Part shown: one piece after another, positions 32,560 to 43,400 of the stretch | Layout of the letters: each line of letters begins with the position of its first letter | Numbering within the stretch: position 1 is the stretch's first letter | Origin: Diphasiastrum complanatum | Taxonomy: Eukaryota; Streptophyta; Lycopodiopsida; Lycopodiales; Lycopodiaceae | Length of the DNA stretch: 64,000 nucleotides | Assembly (NCBI GenBank): GCA_029204225.1 | Contig: CM055096.1 | Location: 62,912,957 to 62,976,956 of the forward strand | Direction: 5' to 3' | The notes under the pieces: model-generated | Databases searched by the model: none | The model's input: the letters and a program-made list of their open reading frames with translations, nothing else | Told to the model about the DNA's origin: nothing | Translations under genes and position numbers: made by a program

Positions 32560-33060
32560 GTAGAGGAGGAGCGCGAGACTCCACTCCACCACCTAGAATA
32601 AGAGGCTCACGTTATAACTGTGGACCCCCTAGACACTATTCACCAGATTGTCTTGAACTGAGAAGGGCGTTAGGATATGTACCTCTTTTTGCCAACTGTA
32701 AAGGCAAAAGAAAATGTAACTAGAGAATGCCCTCAACCACAACAACCATGACCTAAACCACAGTATGTAAACCCACCTAAGGATGATGAGCCACGACCAT
32801 CTAAGACTAATACTAATATGATAGTTCAATGGATAGAAGTAGAACCAAAAATATTAGAAGACCAGGACCAGGATTGGCTTGATTTAGAGTTAGAAGTAAA
32901 TAAAGTTACTACTAGAAGTAAGAAAGATGTACCTACACTTCGTGAAAAGAAGGCAAAAAGGCGAAATCCGCAAAAAATACAACAATTAAAACGCAGAGTA
33001 AGAAGCCAAAAAACTTCTTGAAGAAGAAACTAAGAAAATTAAGAAGGTTACATTTGCAGA
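32560..33060 (+). pseudogene. Ty3/gypsy Gag fragment with zinc knuckles
   Basis: Plus strand: CGPPRHYSPDCLELRRAL, a CCHC knuckle with its first Cys pair damaged, followed in another frame by a second Cys cluster (CANCKGK-like; ECPQPQQP) and then a lysine-rich region (NTNMIVQWIEVEPKILEDQD to the tail ending at 33021). This order is usual for the end of Gag in plant gypsy elements before protease. The family differs from the minus-strand gypsy elements at 3.4 and 60 kb. Confidence 0.6.
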
Positions 33061-33251
33061 CCCAGTGTGAAAGCCTTACCATGTTTTACTTCCCATTTGG
33101 AGATGGCTGTGTCATCCGTATGGGGTTTGTCTTTTATACCTGTGATAACATCCCACAACTCCTTGGCAGTTTTCATCTTAAATTTTCCCAAATGATAATT
33201 GGATTCATCGAGCATGTCTACAATCAAACCAGCCTTACTTTGAGAATCCAT
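33048..33251 (-). pseudogene. copia Gag N-terminus
   Basis: The minus-strand frame MDSQSKAGLIVDMLDESNYH leads into LGKFKMK, the N-terminal Gag pattern with Gly for Trp, then KELWDVITGIKDKPHTDDTA. It stops at 33048 after 67 codons. It lies 240 bases downstream of a primer-binding site and LTR on the same strand and closely resembles the gag start at 54653, so both come from one family. Confidence 0.7.
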
Positions 33252-33289
33252 ATGGAAGTTAATCTTTTGATAGTAATCAAAATAGAGAT

Positions 33290-33400
33290 GTGGACAGGCT
33301 CTAAGCCTTATGTGACGAACCTACGAGTGTTCGGATGCATCGCCTATGCGCAGATCCTGAAGGAGACGAGGAAGAAATTTGACTTCCAAGGACTTAGTGA
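33290..33400 (+). pseudogene. short copia integrase fragment, opposite strand
   Basis: Plus strand MWTGSKPYVTNLRVFGCIAY then AQILKETRKKF, the conserved 'W-x-G-x-K-P...L-R-V-F-G-C' block near the end of copia integrase. It is about 35 codons long and sits, in opposite orientation, in the leader of the minus-strand copia fragment. It may be filler DNA from a repaired break. Confidence 0.65.
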
Positions 33401-33492
33401 CTTAGGAATGAAAGAAGAGAGTCTAGGTACATTATCAGAACAAGAAAAATTTACTCTATCGATTTAATAGAATCATGTTTTGAAGAAACTAT

Positions 33493-34614
33493 GTTTTGAT
33501 ACCATGTCGGCCCTGAAACTCGATAAGGTCTAACATCATATTGGTACTCTCAAATATCATGTCTGGGGAAATCTTGCAGCTCGGGAGAGGGAGTGTAGTG
33601 AAGATATGATACAGATCATCAGGCTTTGTAGAATGAGCCTTTCTCCTCAGTGCATGAACTATGCCTATCAAATTCAAACTGAATTATCGAGTTGGAGGAC
33701 TTGGCTGATTGAACTTGATTCTAACTTTGAAATCATCATAATCGATAAGATTGATTACGTAGACAAAGACAAAGTCGTTATACCGTTGATTGCGGAAGCA
33801 TTAGATAGTTTAGACAATTCTATATGAGAGTTAGGCAGCAGAAATGCATAGAATAGTTAATTAGAGAAGCATACATTCACACTGACATGATTTTGAATGC
33901 AATAAAATGATTAGATGGTATTTAGAAAATAGGAAGTAGGTCAGTTGAAATGGAGAGCACAAACCAATTGTGGTGATAACCACGTACTTGAAACTAGCTC
34001 TAGTCCCTATGGTAGCTTTAATGATTCGAAGATCATTCGATAGCCTACACTTACTCTCTATCTTGAACTAATAATCAATGTTCATTCTATTCTTTTGCGT
34101 ACTTGATTATACATTTATTTAGATCTATACACAAATGTGATATGTTGAGCAATGCTGTTTGAAATAGATCTTAGTGGCCATCGTGGTTGTCACTATCAAG
34201 GTAGGCGGCAGTAATGGTTGTCGCTATCTAGATAGGCGACGATCATGGCTGCTGTCATTGTCAAATTAGTTCCATAGTGCTAAACCTAGTTTAAGCAAGT
34301 AACTAGTTTTATAAGAGTGGTATTACGCTAATTAGACGATTGAAAAATGTCAATTTGAACTAGAGTAGAATTAGCTTGAGGAAGGCTCGAGTGTTCAACT
34401 TGATAGTTGTTAGAATCGAACATTCGGGCTTCTGTCGATAGATAGTTGATATTTTGACTGTCGAGACTCTTTTGATAGTTTGATTGTTGCGTAGATACTA
34501 ATTGTAATTCCCATGTATTTTTGTAGACTGTGCGACGATGCAAGTAAATATGCAGCAACATGAATGAATCTAGGTTAACTATGGGATTTGGGGAGAGAAG
34601 GGATAAATCCAACA
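33493..34614 (-). repeat. copia 5' LTR with primer-binding site
   Basis: Minus strand: the LTR starts TGTTGGATTTATCCC at 34614 and ends GGGCCGACA at 33505, followed directly by TGGTATCAAAAC (33493-33504), a slightly altered initiator-Met primer-binding site. About 1110 bp. Gag follows at 33251. The ORFs at 33606-33827 and 34328-34615 are inside it. Confidence 0.75.
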
Positions 34615-34701
34615 CTTACTCTATCAATCTCTCTCATTTTTCAAATGTTATTTATGCTCAAATACATAGGCACGAGCAGTGCTCATTAAGTAATTAAGCA
34701 A

Positions 34702-34867
34702 GCTTAATTAGACAACATTAGACACTGCTTAATGTCCTTGGAAATTGTGCTCAACAACTGTTAATTAGCTGAGTGTATAGTGAAGCCTAATTAGACAACA
34801 TTAGACATCGCTTAATGTCCTTGGAAGTCGTGCTCAACAACTGTTAAGTTGAGTGTATAGTGAAGCT
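34702..34867. repeat. 83-bp direct tandem duplication
   Basis: The block aattagacaacattagaca starts at 34706 and again at 34789, 83 bases apart, and similarity covers the full unit up to gtgtatagtgaag. The second copy lacks a few bases in the taattagc part. Confidence 0.85.
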
Positions 34868-36167
34868 GAAGTGAAGGATAGACCGAGATGTGAAGAATGT
34901 CTGTCACGCATGGCATGTTGAAAATTTTCGTTCATTTGTGCAGACATAGTGGTAGTAGTAGGTCATAAGGAAAATGGAAAAAATCTGACTCTTAGGTCAC
35001 ATAATTGGAAATCTGATTTTGCCTTAGTTGTGTAGTTTGACAAGTCGGACCCAAAAAATTTGACTTTTGTCTTAAAACTTTGAATCTAAGATAGTCACAT
35101 CAATTATACAAATGTGAAAAAATTTGGCCTCTATTTTTTAGGGTAGTCACATGATTCAGAATGCGACTACTATCTTAAGACTAAGGCAATCACATAATTT
35201 GATAAATGCGAGAAAGTCCAAAATATCCAACCCACCTTTTGATGAATTCCATGTAAGTCTACAAGTCTTTTTTGTACACCAAATTCTTCAGAAAAATACT
35301 AGCTCTAGGACACTATTGTGGATATTGGAAAAGTAAACATAGTTGGTAATAAAAAGAGGCCACTAGATGATGTTAGGATCAATTCAGGTTTGGACTGGAA
35401 TTAATTTCCAACACAATGTGCTAACTTAGTTGTTTTTTAAAGTAGAGGTCCACCCCTTTGTTTAAAGTATATGTACAAGTCTACAAAAAAAATCTAAACC
35501 AAAAATAAAAAATTTTGTGGGGAAAAACTGTGAACCACAAAATTCACCTTTGTGGTTAAGTATAAAAGTCTATAAATTGGAAATGTGCACCTCTCTTATG
35601 GCCCATCAAGTACTATTTTTACGTCTAGGATTGATTTACTAAATCAATGTACCAATAAAAGTGATGAGAATTTCTTACAACACATTTTGGGTTTTTCTCA
35701 ACTTTTAAGTATGAAGTGGCCTTTCTAAAGACCTATACTCATGGTGGTACAACAAGACGTAGCTTCTTGGTGACCCTTACCACGCGTAAATAGAACCAAA
35801 TTATTATACACAAAAATCTGGCTTAATTGTTTCAATTCATTCTTTGCAACATTAGCCAACATAATTGCTTGAGTTATCCTATTACATCATGGACTCTGTG
35901 CCATATGATCATAAAGCCCACATGTTTTTCATCGTAAGGGGCCTTATGCCCAAAAAAGAAAAAAGAAAAATCATTGCCAAGGGCCTAGATGCCGAGCTTT
36001 TCAACCTTATCCTCAAGCAACCCGTAGGGGACGTTTACCCTAGACATACCCACATTGGAGCAATAATGAGCTTGCAATCCATGCTTTTTACTACTCTCAT
36101 CTTTACATCTCAAGCTAATTAGTTGATAGTCAAATGCTAGCTAGTTGGTAGAAAAAAAATGATTGTA
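34868..36167. other. no gene recognised
   Basis: AT-rich sequence without a supported gene. The ORF at 35865-36122 (85 codons) has no recognisable motif and no homologue that I can name. A palindrome-like ggaattaatttcc near 35398 followed by aaca could be an LTR edge but has no partner. Confidence 0.4.
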
Positions 36168-36208
36168 TCTATCATAATTAAAATTATAGTGTAAGTGAAC
36201 TGTTGTCC

Positions 36209-36250
36209 GGGCAGCGCTCACGCTGTGACGGCGGGCAGCGTGAACGCTGT
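36209..36250. repeat. inverted repeat in Helitron-like unit 1
   Basis: GGGCAGCGCTCACGCTG faces CAGCGTGAACGCTG across a short spacer (tgacggcggg), a strong potential hairpin with one mismatch in the compared part. Confidence 0.8.
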
Positions 36251-36759
36251 TCGAGACCCTTTTTTCTAAACATTTTCCTTCATGTCTTTTTTTTTTTTGG
36301 GCAACGGTCGCGCTGCCCCACGGGCAGCCTGACCCTGCCCCGAAAAAAAACATGAAGGTTTTTCAAATTTCCCTCCCTCCCATTTGCCCACCCGCCCAAA
36401 ACCCTGCCTTTCCTGCCCAAAATGCATGCCCGCCCGCACACTTGCGGGCTCACATTGCTATAATTAAAACTTTAGTGTTCCCCGACCGCTCACGATGCCC
36501 ATCACGTGAGCTTCCCGGAAACAACATTTTTTTTCATGATTTTTTTTTTTCAGGCAGCGGTAGCGCTGCCCCATGGGCAGCTTGACCCTGCCCATAAAAA
36601 AAACTCCCCATTTTTCAAATTTTTAACCCTCCCCTTTGCCCACCACCCAAAACCCTACCCCGCCCGCCCAAAACGCCTGCCTGCCTGCAGACTTGCGGGC
36701 TCACATCACTAGTCTATTATAGTTAAAATAATAGTGTTCTCGGGTTGCTCACGCTGCCT

Positions 36760-36800
36760 GGGTAGCGCTCACGCTGTGACGGGCAGCGTGAGCGCTGCCC
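36760..36800. repeat. inverted repeat in Helitron-like unit 3
   Basis: GGGTAGCGCTCACGCTG and CAGCGTGAGCGCTGCCC are 17-base arms with one mismatch, separated by tgacggg. The same hairpin occupies the same place in unit 1 and is decayed in unit 2. Confidence 0.85.
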
Positions 36801-37655
36801 AGGACCCTTTTTTTTGAAATTTCCCTTCATGTTTTTTGTCGGGCAACGGTCGCGCGACCCCACGGGCAGCCTGACCTTGCCCAAAAAAAAAAACTCCTTA
36901 TTTTTCAAATTTTGTACCCTCCCCTTTGCCCACCCGCCCAAAACGCCTGCCCGCCTGCAGACTTGCGGGCTCACATCGCTAGTTATTGCTTAAAACTTAA
37001 CTACAAGATCATTTAGTAAGTAGAGTCAAACTAGGTAGTGAAAGATATAAAAATTGCTTGTACATTTACAAAAAAAATACGGTCATTATTCATATGTATC
37101 AACTACTTATCCCCATGATATTTTCTTTGTGGTTGTGTGTGTGTTCCCAAGTAAGGGCAAGATGAAGGGCCATTCCTCCGCGTAGAACTAGTTGTTTATT
37201 TATTTATTTTTGACCTTTATTTTTGTAAATTGTTTTTTACGTGAACCTTTTAGACAGAAGCCACATGTAAATTAGCAATTTTTTTTTTGCATGCACCTCC
37301 TGTTTGTTGGAAGGTGCACACAAAAGTTTTTACCCCATAGATTTTATTCTACGACCCGCCTCCACTTCCTTCATAAGAAATCAAAAATTGATTTTACAAA
37401 AAGAGCAACACTTTGTTGATGTTCATTGTTAGTGACCAAGAGTCCATATGTTGAGTGTTCAATGACGTCTATGTGATAACAAAGTTGGATGAATTCGTAA
37501 AGGCAAAGCCTCAAGGGCCGATGGCAAAAAAATCACCTTAAGACACTCTTTTGCTTTTAACATTAATTTTGTTACCTAGGGCATTATGACGTCAAGCTCA
37601 TGTGGCTGTAATGCGTTGGGTGGAGCATGCAAGGAGATTATGGTTTTTAAACACC

Positions 37656-37659
<4 letters not shown>

Positions 37660-37686
<27 letters not shown>
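37660..37686. repeat. (CA)n microsatellite
   Basis: About 13 uninterrupted CA dinucleotides. Confidence 0.95.
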
Positions 37687-37881
37687 AATGTTATAAGTTT
37701 TTTTTTTGCTTTTGCTAAGGTTGCCTATTGCTTATCGAAATTTTCGCCTTTTGCTACTTCTCTATTGGAAGCCTATTCCGTAAAAAAGATAACAATACAT
37801 TTATGATATTATGCAACTTTACATGGTGGTATGCTAGAAACAATTTTCAATCTCTTGAACATGTCTAAAAATTTTGATGGC

Positions 37882-37883
<2 letters not shown>

Positions 37884-37916
<33 letters not shown>

Positions 37917-37919
37917 CAA

Positions 37920-37967
<48 letters not shown>
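37884..37967. repeat. compound (TG)n-(TA)n-(TG)n microsatellite
   Basis: Two TG tracts (about 14 and 17 units) on either side of a short AT-rich stretch with a (TA)n run. Confidence 0.95.
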
Positions 37968-37969
<2 letters not shown>

Positions 37970-38533
37970 ATCAAATCTCACAATATACTTATAAGTTATA
38001 CATATATGGGTGAGATTTTGTTTGGTGTCATTAAATTATTGATTGCGGGAAATGTGTAAAAGTTAAAATTTGAAAGAAATACAATTACATTGGTTGGTGG
38101 TTGGATGCATGATAATATATGCAAGAAATACCTAGGGTTGAGCATGTGCCACCGGGGCTCCACGTGTGCCAACGTAGTACATAGTATTTTTACTTGCTTA
38201 CACACACTCTTTTATTTCTATACATGTCCCTCCTCCTGCTTCCTGAGGCCCAAGCCAGGTACACCTACTAGTCCTCACTCACTACTAACTAGCTGGAGCT
38301 GGAAAATCTTTGTGTCGTTCTAATGGAAGTGTTTTTCTTTTAGTGAATGGTTTGAGCATTGAGTGTGGAAATGACACTTCTTGTTGACTCTAGTAGTGTC
38401 TTGAAAATTGAGGAGAAGTTGTTCTCATTTTGTAATGCCATGTGCTCAGGTTTCCTTTGTATTTTGGGACCACCTCCAAGAGCATAATGTCCATCCACTT
38501 TTCTCTCTTCTCGGAATCAATCATTCTCTCTCT

Positions 38534-38650
38534 AGAATGTGCGTTCTCTCTCCTCTCTATGGAATGTGCATTCTCTCTCCTCTCTACGGAATGTGCATTC
38601 TCTCTCTACAAAATGTGCGTTTTCTCTCCTCTCTCTACAGTGGAATGTGC
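38534..38650. repeat. minisatellite of about 27 bp, 4-5 copies
   Basis: The word aatgtgc recurs at 38536, 38563, 38590, 38612 and 38644 with TC-rich sequence (ttctctctcctctct) between; spacing 27, 27, 22 and 32. The ORFs here owe their repeated SLSSL-type residues to this array. Confidence 0.85.
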
Positions 38651-38838
38651 ATGTGGCAGCCCGTCATTGGTTGTCCACGTGCACATTCCACCACAAATGT
38701 AAAAGAATTTGTATTATAAATGTGAAAAAAAAAGGCTAGTCGGCCGTACGTCCATATCGTATGGCCCCCCCCCCCCCCAAAAAAAAAAACCAATGTCCAC
38801 CTTCGCACAATGGCATTACGCAGGGGAAGGCCCAAATT

Positions 38839-38905
38839 CGAGGGCCTTCCTTGCTGGTCGGGGCCTGCCCTCGGACGAGGGCCCTCCCAGCAAGGAAGGC
38901 CCTCG
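38839..38905. repeat. perfect 19-bp GC-rich inverted repeat
   Basis: CGAGGGCCTTCCTTGCTGG (38839-38857) and its exact reverse complement (38887-38905) enclose a 29-base GC-rich loop. Just upstream is a C-run then A-run (38765-38790). The block has much higher GC than its surroundings and may be a small transposon remnant; no terminal duplications were found. Confidence 0.85.
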
Positions 38906-40449
38906 GCCGGGGCTTCTCCCACTAAAATGTCCATTTTAATCCAAATTTGTTTTTGCTTCTTGTAATCAAAAGTTGTAAAATAATGATAATATAAGCAAAG
39001 CTTCAAAGGGTATCCCAGTGTCGCTAGCATCATAATCGTGGACTCGCTTTAGATTTCAAATTTTGTTTCTCTCTCTACAAAAATAATAAAAATTACTGGC
39101 AAAAGAAAAGGGGGCTGGACTGGCTGGACTGGTTGCCTTGTGTGTGTGCTCTTTCTTGTCTCTAGATTCTGAATCTCGTATCGAGTGAGCGAACGTGACA
39201 GTTGCTTCTGCTGCTGCTGCATTGGAGTTTGGACTCTGAGTCGTCTCTTCTTCTCCTCGTCCGCGCTGAACAGAGCTGAAAAGACCAGCAATCAGAGAAA
39301 GGGAAAAGGTTGGTGGATCGTGATCTGGTTCTTCAGGCATTCAGGCATAGATAGGCAGCTCGCCTACTCCGAGTGCTTCCCGCTGTTGGTGACACACACA
39401 ATGTGCTGTGGCTGCTGCTGTCGATTCTTGTGAATGTGAGGTGGCGTTTGAGAACTCGGATCCGGCATATCAATGGTTGGATTAGTTGGGTAAATGGATG
39501 ATGGAAGGCTTAGAAGATGGCGGGTGCGTTCGTACGACCACGGTTTCGGCCACTTATTATTCGCCAGGCGTCATAGAAACAACGTATCTAGTATCAGTAC
39601 ATTTCTGTGTGGTCACTCCCTCATAGCAACGACATAAGGAAATTCTGTTCGAGTCTTTTTGCTGGAGTCTGCATTGGACATGTGCAAGGGTGTACGGAAA
39701 GGAGCATCATCCATCTTGATTCACACTTTCTTTACCGCAAATGCACATCTGATTTAGATACTCTCTCACTCCCCAACCTCTTTGTTTTTACAAATTCTAG
39801 CACTTTGCCTACGATTTCTTACTTCTCTGATCGGTTTTACTGTGTACCCCTCTTCTTAAGGCACCGGTTTGTAAACGGGATTCCGTATTACATTAGAACG
39901 TTCTGAGATTACGATATTGTACTTGGACGAAAGAGCACCTTGAAGTCGAGCTATTTCCACGTTAGCGTGCTTCGTAAATTCAAATGGATAAAAACCTCGA
40001 GGAAGCAATAAAACATCTTAAACAATCCGTTAAGGAAGTCCTTGATCGTAGATCCAGTCTTAGAGGACCGGGTTTGATCAGATCCATGGACTTAGGCTTC
40101 GCTTGTTGTGCCGCGCAATGATCTTGTCTCAAGCTCTTCAGTTAATCGGTTTCAAAGTTCCCTCCAAGTTTGAATGCACTTTTGCCACAATGTAAGTACG
40201 ACACATCCAGGAGTCCTATCAACAATGGCTTATCTATTTGTGCGATTTTTTCTGTTTTGCATTATCAATACAAGCTTGGCATTTGTGCTAGTCGTTCTTA
40301 CGTGATATTGTGACTCGTATGTTACACATCTCGTCTTCTCTGCATTAAAGCTGGCATTGGTACTAGTATAACGAGAAATCAGCTCGTTTCTGCTAAGGAG
40401 GTCCCTGAAGAGCTTCGAGACCTGCAACTCTGTGAGCTGTTATGGCAGC
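38906..40449 (+). other. upstream region of the proline-rich gene, possible 5' UTR exon
   Basis: The gene's promoter and 5' UTR should lie here. The TC-rich stretch around 39060-39300, with a possible splice donor near 39309 (aaaaggttgg), would suit a non-coding first exon, but this is inference. A small ORF at 39984-40121 is listed apart. ORFs at 39049-39340 (minus) and 39185-39433, 39607-39906 (plus) match no family. Confidence 0.35.
39984..40121 (+). other. small ORF, 45 codons, unknown
   Basis: ATG to TGA, reading MDKNLEEAIKHLKQSVKEVL and continuing with an Arg/Ser-rich part. The start has a predicted amphipathic helix pattern (L-x-x-A-I-x-x-L-x-x-S-V). It lies about 330 bases upstream of the likely start of the proline-rich gene on the same strand, so it could be an upstream ORF in its transcript or chance. 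No start context or homologue supports it firmly. Confidence 0.2.
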
Positions 40450-43400
40450 ATGAGCAGCGGACCTTGCAACGAAGGGGGACAACATAGGCGTGAGAATACA
40501 TTTGGCAGGATGGTGAAGGACAGAGAGGAGGATTTGGCTTTGTTCCAAAACATGCGCACACGCGAGCACAACTACTTTAATGACGACATCGAAGCTTCCT
40601 TATGTACGACGGCTCATCAATCTTGCTTTTTCTCCAATGCTAGTATATATTACATCCCTTCCAATACGGCTCATCCCTTATCCATCTTGCTTTTTCTTGG
40701 ATGTTAATAATATTTGTCATGTCCCGTCCAATATCGCTGGATCTTAACGTTTTTGCCTAGGTTAGAATCAGGATCTGATTGTGTCTGTTCTTGTTCTCAG
40801 CTACCAAATTTGGAGGCATGTCAGGATACCAGATGCTGGTTCCATCAACACCCGCAAGGAAAATGGCCAACGATTTGCTAACTTCAGAGTCAGGGAAACA
40901 TGATTATGACTGGTAATGTGATTCGGTTTTAGAAGCAACATAACTAACTCTTCAAATGTATGCAAGTAAGGGCTTTTTTTTTTTACAGCATGCGGAAAAT
41001 GCATAAATGATCTCAGACGTGATTTTGCCACTACAGTACACGATCCACGATTTTCAAAGATTTTTAGAGCCGGACTTGCCTGATTTTGAAGTAATTTGTC
41101 ATTATAATTGCTCTCAGTCATCTTTTACAACCATACCTAAAACCTACTGGTGCTTAAGTGCAGTAGACTTTTTCTAAAATCAAAGGTTAATTTCTTATTT
41201 GACTTGATATGAACCTGCCAAAATAATTTTCATGATTTTAGAAAAAGTTCATGATTTTAGCCAAATGTTTGCAGAGTCTTTAGTGTTAATTGAATTGTTG
41301 TCAAAATCCAACACCTTTTAGGTCTAATTGAACCATAATAGTTTTTAAAGCTCATTCTTTGACAAAATAATGGTATTTGGCCCTTCTTAATGGATCATGA
41401 AAATTTATGACCAATTAAGACCTTGTCACATTTAGATCCTTTGGTTCCATCCTTGCTGAGTTGGATAATAGTCTCTTGTGTCAATGGAGACCCAAGCTCA
41501 AATCCTGTGCAAGGGACATCTCAAAGCCCATATGCTTTGGAACTCGGAAGCTTTGTGCCTCAGAATGAGGTTGTAACTTAATGTCAGATGTAGATATTGT
41601 TCATGATCAGTAGCAGTTAAGTTGACGCAACTTGCAAAGGTTCTTCTCAATAAAAACCTGGACTTTAAGTTCCATGGATACCTTGGTGTGTTGTAAGCTC
41701 AGAAACCTGTTCTGAGCAATATGGGTCAGAACGTGCAATACATCCTGTACAATATGTTCTAGAATATATTGGTTCAAAACATGTTAAACAAAACAAAAAA
41801 ATAGTTAAATTTGTTTGTTGAGAAATTTATTCACGTTTTTAAAGCTGGAATTCACTACTTTCTAGAATCTTTGATAGGTCCTTTCCAATGCACAAATTTT
41901 TGTCTTGGATACATACTTATGGTTCCCTGTAGTCTTGTCCCACAAATTTTCATAAATAGTACTCCTTGATCTTTAAATTCATGCCAAAACAAACTCATAG
42001 GTTGGGTCTGACCATATGCCCAGAGAGTAGTTACTATGGTGGCTCAATGGACAATTAATACATTGCATATTTGGCCCATAGAATTAATGAACCGGTAACG
42101 GTTCAGTACGGTTCTCAGAACCGTACTGTGAACCGTATGGTTCAAATTTTTTTTCAGGGCAAGCCGTGTGAAGCGGAATGTGGACCAAAAAAAAAACGTA
42201 AATATTTAACAAAGGGTCCGTTCCAACCCAGGTGTCATTCAGCAGATTAAAAAAGTATTGAGCAATGTCTAAATGATTGATGTCCAGATTTTTAGAGATC
42301 AGTTATGCGCAACCACTCTTGCCTTGTAATCGGTATTTTTCACTCCTTTGGTATCATAATAGTATTGGTGACAAGTAGTGAGAACCCATACACTTAGAAG
42401 GTCTCATGAAGACTTAGAGATGTGAAATCTTCACTCAATAGCCTCACAATCTACAAAGGGGCCAGTGCTAAAGCATCTAAATTTTAGAAACTTCATTAGT
42501 AACTCGTATACACATTATGATCCTAGTTCTTATTTATTTTCATTTTATGTTTTGTTTTTATTTTATTTTTAATTAGATTTAATTTATAAATTTTATTTTT
42601 GAATCTCATTTTATTTAAATTATTACTATTGTTTCTTTCTTCTTAGTGATTGTCTTTTGCTTCTTAGTCAACACTGGGTCTACCCAAGAGAATCCAGATT
42701 CTTTCGAAACCCAGTTAGCACCTTATGCTTGGGTATTGTTTATTGAATTTTTTATTGTTGTTTTGACTTAGATCCTTTGACTTTTTGAGTTGCTCGTATA
42801 TTGTTTCTAAGGTTTACCTTATGACATCACTGACTTCTCTATATAAATTTGTGAAATTGGATATATTCTAATTTCACAAATAGATATTTTTCTGTCACTT
42901 TAGCGGACATGCAAATCCTTAATGAATTTTCATCCAAGTAGTGGCCAGCTGTATGTTCTTATTTGCATATCTTGAGAGGGTGCGCATGCCCCTACAGCTT
43001 TATGGCTTCTTCTTCTTCTTCTTTTTTTTTTTTTTTTTTGGCCTATTATTATTGTTAATCACTTGCTTCTGGCTCTCTTAGATATTCTCCTTTCCTCTTC
43101 CTAGCTGTAATCTTAAAAAGTTTTTGAGGTTTGTTTGAGTTTGTGATTTATTACCTATTAAGAAGTTGTGTTGTTCCTTCATCTTTTTCCTGGTTCTCTT
43201 CTAAGTCTCTACTTTTTATATTTAACGTCTAATTTATAAAATTGTTTTTACTTTAGGTTAATTGATGCTCTACTTCCTTTCTTTTCAACTTTCAATATTT
43301 GTCACTCCTTTAGTAATTAAATAAAAATTCCTTCTATAGCTGTAGTCAAGTTTTTCTTGGTTGCGCTTCATTAGATAAATATTTCAATTTTACTTAATGT

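Larger units (their letters stand above)
36168..36982 (+). mobile_element. three Helitron-like units joined end to end
   Basis: Three related units of about 293, 252 and 270 bp: 36168-36460, 36461-36712, 36713-36982. Units 1 and 3 start with TC (TCTATCATAATTAAAATTAT and TCTATTATAGTTAAAATAAT). Units 2 and 3 end CTAG, 12 bases or so after a small hairpin (GCCCGC...GCGGGC in unit 3); unit 1 ends CTAT. The whole block is flanked by A on the left (36167) and T on the right (36983). TC start, 3' hairpin, CTRR end and A/T flanks are the structural marks of Helitrons. Too short to encode Rep/helicase, so non-autonomous. ORFs here are not genes. Confidence 0.65.
36983..38533. other. no gene; microsatellite-bearing spacer
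   Basis: No supported gene. It contains a (CA)n tract at 37660-37686, (TG)n at 37884-37912, a short (TA)n and a second (TG)n at 37934-37967. ORFs made of repeated Cys/Val or His/Thr codons are products of these tracts. Confidence 0.8.

Noticed and set aside
33505-34614. Possible host gene from ORFs at 33606-33827 and 34328-34615
   Set aside because: Both lie within an LTR defined by TG...CA ends and an adjacent primer-binding site.
35865-36122. 85-codon ORF (plus strand)
   Set aside because: No motif, no neighbouring exon signals examined with success, and low-complexity surroundings; not enough to call a gene.
36141-36974. ORFs in the GC-rich repeats
   Set aside because: Overlapping ORFs on both strands within Helitron-like units; proline/alanine-rich composition reflects GC-rich palindromes.
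36168-36982. CRISPR-like or satellite array
   Set aside because: Units are about 270 bp, differ in length and have Helitron-type ends; no short identical repeats with unique spacers.
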